A stretch of DNA of 9,311 bases from Chloroflexota bacterium (GTDB taxonomy: Bacteria > Chloroflexota > Limnocylindria > P2-11E): assembly GCA_005889445.1 (NCBI GenBank), contig VBGS01000065.1, positions 1-9,311 of the forward strand, in the 5' to 3' direction. Positions within the stretch are counted from its first letter, which is position 1. Each line of letters begins with the position of its first letter. This document shows positions 5,119 to 9,311 of the stretch, piece by piece. The translations under genes and the position numbers were made by a program. The notes under the pieces were generated by a model. The model saw nothing but the letters and a program-made list of their open reading frames with translations, was not told where the DNA came from and made no database searches.

Positions 5119-5866
5119 TCATGAAGCGCGCGTGATTGCGGCGTGTACCCGGCGGGCGGCGCGTATGAGACGCTCGCTCACGGGCGTCCCGCTCGCGTGC
5201 CCGTAGATCGCGAAGAGCTCCGTCCCGACCTCCTTTCCGGTGAACACCTCGGCGTCAGCGGCGAACCGGCCGATATCACTCCACGAGGATCACACCCCGC
5301 TCCGAGGTCCGCGCGTTGGCGCACGTCAGGTCCCCGTGGCAGAGCACGACCGGCAAGCGCGCCAGCTCGCTCGCGGCCGCGCGGGCATCCGCGTCGATCG
5401 GCCGATCGATCGCGGCCCGTTCGGTCGCGCGCTCGACAAGCCCGATCGGCGCGAGGGCCGGTACGCCGAGAGCGCGCAGGGCCGGCTCGTCGCGAGCGAC
5501 CGCCCGCTCGACGGCGCCTTTCGCGCGGACGACTGCCGCGAGATCGCCGTGACAGGCGCTCGCGGTATCGGCAAGGTCCTCGGTGAGGACCCACGGCCAG
5601 GCCGCCACCGCCGGTGGCGGGATCCCGCGCGCGTGAACGATCGGGACGCGGTCCGTCTTGCGGGCGAGCAGCGGAAGAAGCTGCACCTCGAGCGCGTCCT
5701 CCGGCGGGACCCGCTTCATCACCACCGATCGCTCGGCTCCTTCCTGGCGGAAGGTGATGCGTTCGAGCTGAAGACGCGCGTTCTGCGCGATGACCTCGCT
5801 GCTCACCTCGCTGACCTCGGCGCGCAGGCTCCGCGCGATGAAGCTCGTGAGCGGATCGACGGTCAT
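5119..5866 (-). pseudogene. APH-fold phosphotransferase interrupted by a +1 frame break
   Basis: ATG at 5866 overlaps the RNase H stop (ATGA). The first frame gives 196 residues and ends at TGA 5278-5276. It has the APH/choline-kinase plan: Lys51 in VVMKR, a Glu60 candidate, a hinge VLTEDL (93-98) and the catalytic-loop H-G-D-L-T-C-A-N at 177-184. The frame stops exactly where the metal-binding Asp should come. Shifted by one base, a second frame continues with DIGRFAADAEVF for 52 residues to TGA at 5119, supplying a D-x-G-R motif. Both parts have GC-ending codons, so both look coding. The shift must lie between 5292 and 5276, because the second frame is closed just upstream. Joined length would be near 248 residues, normal for the family. 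It could be a real pseudogene, an indel in the assembly, or less likely programmed frameshifting. The substrate is unknown. Confidence 0.65.
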
Positions 5867-6285
5867 GTCGGCAGACCTGCGTCGTCGATCGCCCGATTCG
5901 ACAGGAGATCGGCGTGCGCGTTCTCTTCGCGGGGGATGTGCTTGATGTCGCGCTCGGGGAAGGACGCGAGGAGCGCGCCCGCCCGGAGCGCGAGGTCCTT
6001 CAGGCCGGGATGCTTGATGCGCCATCGCCCGCGCATCTGCTCGACCACGAGGAGCGAGTCCATCCGCACGTCGACCGACGTGGCTCCGCGCCGTTTGGCC
6101 TCTTCGAGACCGAGGATGAGCGCGCTGTACTCGGCGACGTTGTTCGTGGCCCGGCCGAGCGCTCGCGTGAGCTCTTTGACCACGACTCCGTCCCTGTCGT
6201 AGAGGACCGCGCCCGCGCCCGCCGGGCCGGGGTTGCCGCGCGCGGCGCCGTCCGCATATATGACGAAGTGCCGATCGTCGCTCAC
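5863..6285 (-). CDS. Ribonuclease HI family protein
   Basis: 140 residues starting GTG at 6285, which overlaps the stop of the dehydratase gene (GTGA). Single RNase H fold. Catalytic carboxylates are visible as Asp12 in YADGAARGNPG, Glu52 in NNVAEYSAL, Asp76 in RMDSLLVV and Asp126 in NAHADLLSN, with His124 beside the last. It would cleave the RNA strand of RNA-DNA hybrids in a metal-dependent way. It resembles the short RnhA-like proteins of Actinobacteria and Archaea that lack the basic handle of the E. coli enzyme: the motif order is kept, but the handle segment is replaced by MRGRWRIKHPGL (84-95). It sits between a metabolic enzyme and a kinase-like gene with 4-base overlaps on both sides, pointing to a single transcript without suggesting a shared pathway. 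Confidence 0.93.
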   Translation of the reverse strand: MSDDRHFVIYADGAARGNPGPAGAGAVLYDRDGVVVKELTRALGRATNNVAEYSALILGLEEAKRRGATSVDVRMDSLLVVEQMRGRWRIKHPGLKDLALRAGALLASFPERDIKHIPREENAHADLLSNRAIDDAGLPT

Positions 6286-7238
6286 CCGCGAAGGATGTCG
6301 GCAAGACGTGAGCCGTCGACGTTCCCGCCGGAGACGATCGCGACGACGCGGTCGCCGGCACGCGGGCGGACGGCTCCGGAGAGCAGCGCGCCGGTCGCCG
6401 CGGCGCCGGCCGGCTCGGCGACGAGCTTCGCGCGTTGGGCGAGAAAGCGCACGCCTTCGGCGATGACCGCATCGTCGACGACGACGACGTCATCGACAAG
6501 CCGTCTCACGATCTCGAGCGGGAGGGTACCGGCGATGGGCGCGGCCAATCCGTCGGCGATGGTGTCGATCCGTTCGAGGCGGACCGGGGCGCCGGCGTCG
6601 AGGGCGCGACGCATCGCGTTCGCGCCGGTCGGCTCGACGCCCACGACCCGTGCGGCCGGCCGACGCGCCTTCACCGCCGTGGCGATACCGGCGATGAGAC
6701 CGCCGCCGCCGATCCCGACGACGAACAGATCCGCGTCGGGAAGATCCTCGAGTACCTCGAGCGCGGCCGTCCCGTGTCCGGCGATCATCGCCGCGTCGTC
6801 GTACGGGTGCAGGTAATACGCGCCGCTCCTCGAGCGGAGCTCATCGACGAGAGCCATCAGCTTCGTCATGTCGGCCGCGAACGCCACCTCCGCTCCATAG
6901 CCCCGCGTCGCGGCGACCTTCGTCGCCGGCGCCGTCTCGGGCATCGCCACGGTGACCTTCACCCCGGCCGCGGTCGCCGCGAACGCGATCGCCTGGGCCG
7001 CGTTACCGGCGCTCATGGTGACGATCCCCGCCGCCCGCTGCGCGCTGGAGAGCCGGCTCACCGCGTAGACGGCGCCTCGGGTCTTGAACGAACCGGTCCG
7101 CTGGAAATTCTCGGCCTTGAGAAAGGCGGTGGCCCCGATGCGGTCGCCGAGCGCGCGGCTCGAAAGCAGCGGCGTGCGGTGGATCACTGGGGAGACGACG
7201 CCGCGCGCGAGCTCGACGTCCGCGATCGCGACGCTCAT
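6282..7238 (-). CDS. Short-form PLP-dependent threonine/serine dehydratase
   Basis: 318 residues, fold-type II PLP enzyme. Lys52 in TGSFKTRGA is the expected Schiff-base lysine. SAGNAAQAIA (76-85) is the substrate/carboxylate loop, IGGGGLIAG (176-184) the phosphate-binding glycine loop, and HPYDDAAMIAGHGT (144-157) a family signature. The C-terminus has VSGGNVD (302-308). There is no ACT-type regulatory domain, so it resembles the catabolic TdcB type, serine racemase or 3-hydroxyaspartate dehydratase more than full-length biosynthetic IlvA. Threonine to 2-oxobutyrate plus ammonia is the likeliest reaction but is not proven. The usual His in SAGNHAQ is Ala here. ATG at 7238 is used; no Shine-Dalgarno is seen, but TAGCCT lies seven bases upstream, so the mRNA may be leaderless. 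First gene of an overlapping set with the RNase H and phosphotransferase. Confidence 0.87.
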   Translation of the reverse strand: MSVAIADVELARGVVSPVIHRTPLLSSRALGDRIGATAFLKAENFQRTGSFKTRGAVYAVSRLSSAQRAAGIVTMSAGNAAQAIAFAATAAGVKVTVAMPETAPATKVAATRGYGAEVAFAADMTKLMALVDELRSRSGAYYLHPYDDAAMIAGHGTAALEVLEDLPDADLFVVGIGGGGLIAGIATAVKARRPAARVVGVEPTGANAMRRALDAGAPVRLERIDTIADGLAAPIAGTLPLEIVRRLVDDVVVVDDAVIAEGVRFLAQRAKLVAEPAGAAATGALLSGAVRPRAGDRVVAIVSGGNVDGSRLADILRG

Positions 7239-7307
7239 GGCCGCGAGGCTACCGTACGGGTCGTACGTGGGGCCTTTACTTCGAGCGGGACCGACGACAA
7301 TGCGCCC
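7239..7307. promoter_or_regulatory. Divergent promoter gap with two CGTACG palindromes
   Basis: 69 bases between the divergent dehydratase and ABC ATPase genes. CGTACG occurs at 7253-7258 and again at 7262-7267, nine bases apart. Possible -10 elements lie close to both starts: TAGCCT (7251-7246, minus), seven bases before the ATG, and GACAAT (7296-7301, plus), six bases before the GTG. No convincing -35 or Shine-Dalgarno is seen on either side. Regulation of both genes from this gap is likely; the individual sites are weak. Confidence 0.35.
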
Positions 7308-8207
7308 GTGCGGAACGCGCCTCCCGCGATCGCGACCCTCGCGCTCACTAAGGACTACGGAGCGCACCGCGGGGTCTTCGATCTCGACCTCACCGTCCAG
7401 AAGGGCGAGGTGTTCGGGTTCCTCGGACCGAACGGCGCCGGCAAGACGACCACGATCAGGCTCCTCATGGGGATGATCCATCCGACGCGCGGCACCGCGA
7501 CGATCTTCGGACTCGACGCTGAGCGCGAGGCGGTCGCGGTGAAGCGTCAGGTCGGGTACGTGCCGGGTGAGACGCCGAGCTTCGGTGGCTGGCGGGGATC
7601 AGAGATCGTCGCCTATGTCGCGGGATTGCGGGGCGCCGTGCCCGAGGCAGTGATCACCAGCCTCGCCAAGCGACTCGACCTCGACCTTGGCCGCAGGTAT
7701 CGCGAGTACTCGCACGGGAACAAACAGAAGCTCCTTCTGGTGATCGCGTTCATGCACCGTCCGCCGGTGCTGATCCTCGACGAGCCGACCGGCGGGCTCG
7801 ATCCGCTGCATCAGCAGGTCTTCTACGAGCTCGTCCGCGAAGCTCGGGATGCCGGGGCGACGGTGTTCCTTTCGTCGCACGTGCTGTCCGAGGTCGAGCA
7901 CGTATGCGATCACGTCGGGATCGTCCGCCAGGGGACGCTTGCCACGGTCGGGACCCTCGCGGAGCTCATCGGCGTGCGTGCCAGGCGCATCGAGATCGAC
8001 TTCGCCAGCGATTCGCCGATCGCCCGCCTTCGGGCGGTGCCGGGTCTCGAGAAGATCGACGTCCGAGGGCACCACGTGAGCGGGATCCTGCGCGGCGAGG
8101 TCGAGCCGCTCCTCGCGGCCATCGCCGGGCAGCGTGTCGTCGACTTTCAGAGCCGCGAGCCAAGCCTCGAGGAGATCTTCCTCGCGTACTACTGGGGCGA
8201 GGCGTGA
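7308..8207 (+). CDS. ABC transporter ATP-binding protein (second exporter)
   Basis: 299 residues from GTG at 7308; no Shine-Dalgarno is evident. The upstream frame stays open but reads as the antisense of the dehydratase gene, so it was excluded. Walker A GPNGAGKT at 40-47, Q-loop region VGYVPGE (82-88) with Pro-Gly where Gln is usual, signature YSHGNKQK at 134-141, Walker B VLILDEPT at 154-161, GGLD at 162-165 and switch His191 in SSH. The SHGNKQ form of the signature, instead of LSGGQ, is common in exporter ATPases of the BcrA/YhcH group. A C-terminal extension of about 80 residues (220-299) ending in SREPSLEEIFLAYYWGEA is also typical of that group. It pairs with the permease whose GTG overlaps its stop (GTGA). 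Substrate unknown; peptide or drug export is the usual guess for the group. Confidence 0.93.
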   Translation: MRNAPPAIATLALTKDYGAHRGVFDLDLTVQKGEVFGFLGPNGAGKTTTIRLLMGMIHPTRGTATIFGLDAEREAVAVKRQVGYVPGETPSFGGWRGSEIVAYVAGLRGAVPEAVITSLAKRLDLDLGRRYREYSHGNKQKLLLVIAFMHRPPVLILDEPTGGLDPLHQQVFYELVREARDAGATVFLSSHVLSEVEHVCDHVGIVRQGTLATVGTLAELIGVRARRIEIDFASDSPIARLRAVPGLEKIDVRGHHVSGILRGEVEPLLAAIAGQRVVDFQSREPSLEEIFLAYYWGEA

Positions 8208-9311
8208 CGCTCCTCCGGCTCGCGCTGCGCCTCGGCAGGGTCGGGGCCATCGCGACCGGCCTGATCGGCGCGGCCGGCGCCATCGCGCAGCCGCTCGCGT
8301 TCGCCCAGCTTCGCGGCGACACGCCCGCCGATCAGGCGGTCTTCGCCCAGCAGATGGAGATCCTGGCCCGCCAGCTCACCTACATCCTGCCGACGGCTCA
8401 CGACCTGGGAACGATGGCCGGGTGGATCGAATGGCGCGCCATCGGCGCGATGGAGATCGTCGCCGCGGTCTGGGCGCTCATCGCCGCGACGGGTGCCGGC
8501 CGCGGCGACGAGGAGCGGGGCCTGCTCGAGCACTGGCTCGCGCAGGGGGTCTCGCGCATGCGCTACATCGCCTCGCGGATCGCGGGCTTTGCAGTGCTCG
8601 GGATCGTCGTTTCGGCGGTGACGCTCGGCGCCGCCGGCCTTGGATCGGCGCTCGCGAAGGATCCGCTGCCGCCCGGTCCGCTCGTGCTGCAGGCCGTCGC
8701 GCTCCTCGGTCTGGTGCTGTGCTGCTACGCGATCGCGCTCCTCGCCTCGCAGCTCGTCATCACCCGACGGTCCGCCGTCGCGGTCGGCGGCGGCGTGCTC
8801 CTCGCGCTCTATCTCGTGGACGTCGTCGCGCGCAGCGACGGCGCCGAGGCGATCCGCTGGATCTCACCGTTCTGGCTGTACGACCAGAATCATCCGCTCA
8901 CGAACGGCGGCGCGCTCGATGTGCCGAGAACGATCGCGCTGTACGCGAGCGGCGTCGCGATCGCGGCCGCGGCGGTGGCAGCCTTCATCGGGCGCGACCT
9001 CGGTGGCGCGCTTCTGCGCCGCCCGCCGCGAGATGCGCGCCCGACGCTGGCGCCCTCGCGCGACCCGCTGCTCCGCGTCCCGGTGCTCGCGCTCCTGGAC
9101 CAGCAGCGCACCGCGCTTTCGGTGTGGGCGCTCGTCCTCGCCGGACTCGCTCTTTTCTTCCTCTCGTTCACGCGCACGCTCGTCGACACGATGCTCGCGA
9201 CTCCGACCTTCCGCGTGTACCTCGAGCGGGCCGGGCTCGCGTCGTACACCGGCTTCATCGGCATCCAGTGGTTCAGCACGCTCGTGCTGCTCCTTTCCAT
9301 CTACGCGATCG
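8204..9311 (+). CDS. Large ABC-2 permease subunit, cut by the window end
   Basis: Open from GTG at 8204 to the end of the window (369 codons, no stop), overlapping the ATPase stop by four bases. Hydrophobic stretches occur near residues 14-34, 80-97, 128-147, 163-187, 190-206, 248-270, 308-325 and from 345 on. After the second stretch comes RGDEERGLLEHWLAQGVSR (100-118), the motif of ABC-2 permeases that follows a membrane helix and contacts the ATPase. A second similar start at LLDQQRTALSVWALVLAGLA (about 297-316) suggests a duplicated, two-half permease of more than 500 residues, as seen in families with a single long membrane subunit. It forms the channel of the second exporter. Strand and frame are certain; the full length is not visible. 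Confidence 0.88.
   Translation, partial: MTLLRLALRLGRVGAIATGLIGAAGAIAQPLAFAQLRGDTPADQAVFAQQMEILARQLTYILPTAHDLGTMAGWIEWRAIGAMEIVAAVWALIAATGAGRGDEERGLLEHWLAQGVSRMRYIASRIAGFAVLGIVVSAVTLGAAGLGSALAKDPLPPGPLVLQAVALLGLVLCCYAIALLASQLVITRRSAVAVGGGVLLALYLVDVVARSDGAEAIRWISPFWLYDQNHPLTNGGALDVPRTIALYASGVAIAAAAVAAFIGRDLGGALLRRPPRDARPTLAPSRDPLLRVPVLALLDQQRTALSVWALVLAGLALFFLSFTRTLVDTMLATPTFRVYLERAGLASYTGFIGIQWFSTLVLLLSIYAI

Noticed and set aside
4440..5135. Long open frames on the plus strand across the RNase P RNA and the start of the CHRD gene
   Set aside because: They are antisense to a clear rnpB and to the signal peptide/linker of the lipoprotein, and their translations show no family features.
5276..5281. 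Programmed +1 frameshift at GAG TGA in the phosphotransferase
   Set aside because: The P-site codon GAG does not re-pair well on AGT and no internal Shine-Dalgarno like that of prfB is visible, so an indel or decay is more likely. Not excluded.
1..9311. CRISPR array, insertion sequence or phage genes
   Set aside because: No regularly spaced repeats, transposase motifs, terminal inverted repeats of an element or phage structural genes were seen on either strand.

Overview
The window is GC-rich and densely packed, with NTG starts, many 4-base ATGA/GTGA gene overlaps and GC-ending codons. No marker gene settles the taxonomy. The gene mix (lmo0937-type small membrane protein, CHRD lipoprotein with an SPSPTPSPT linker, several ABC-2 exporters, a short type A RNase P RNA) suits a high-GC Chloroflexota- or Actinobacteria-like bacterium; that placement is inference.

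Layout: everything from about 7240 down to 1 is on the minus strand, and 7308 to the end is on the plus strand. Read in the direction of transcription, the minus strand carries a short PLP-dependent threonine/serine dehydratase (7238-6282), a ribonuclease HI (6285-5863) and an APH-fold phosphotransferase (5866-5119), all overlapping by 4 bases. The phosphotransferase is split by a +1 reading-frame break inside its active site. Then come the RNase P RNA with its own promoter (about 5076-4790), a CHRD-domain lipoprotein (4729-4205) with a clear intrinsic terminator, a two-TM potassium channel with a long helical C-terminus (4121-3060), and a 49-residue lmo0937-family membrane protein (2995-2846).

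Next is a roughly 280-base gap without an obvious protein gene. It holds a 13-bp perfect inverted repeat, a promoter, a leader that folds by eye into a three-way junction, and an intrinsic terminator just before the next start codon. This leader precedes a tightly coupled three-gene operon: ABC ATPase (2565-1711), ABC-2 permease (1714-878) and a tandem-GNAT acetyltransferase (878 to beyond position 1). Promoter, structured RNA, possible antiterminator, terminator and exporter operon together look like a riboswitch or an attenuator controlling an exporter plus a modifying enzyme. It is the most interesting element of the window.

On the plus strand, a second ABC-2 exporter starts divergently: an ATPase (7308-8207) overlapping by 4 bases with a long permease that runs off the end of the window. 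The 69-base divergent gap has two CGTACG palindromes nine bases apart, and both flanking genes may be leaderless.
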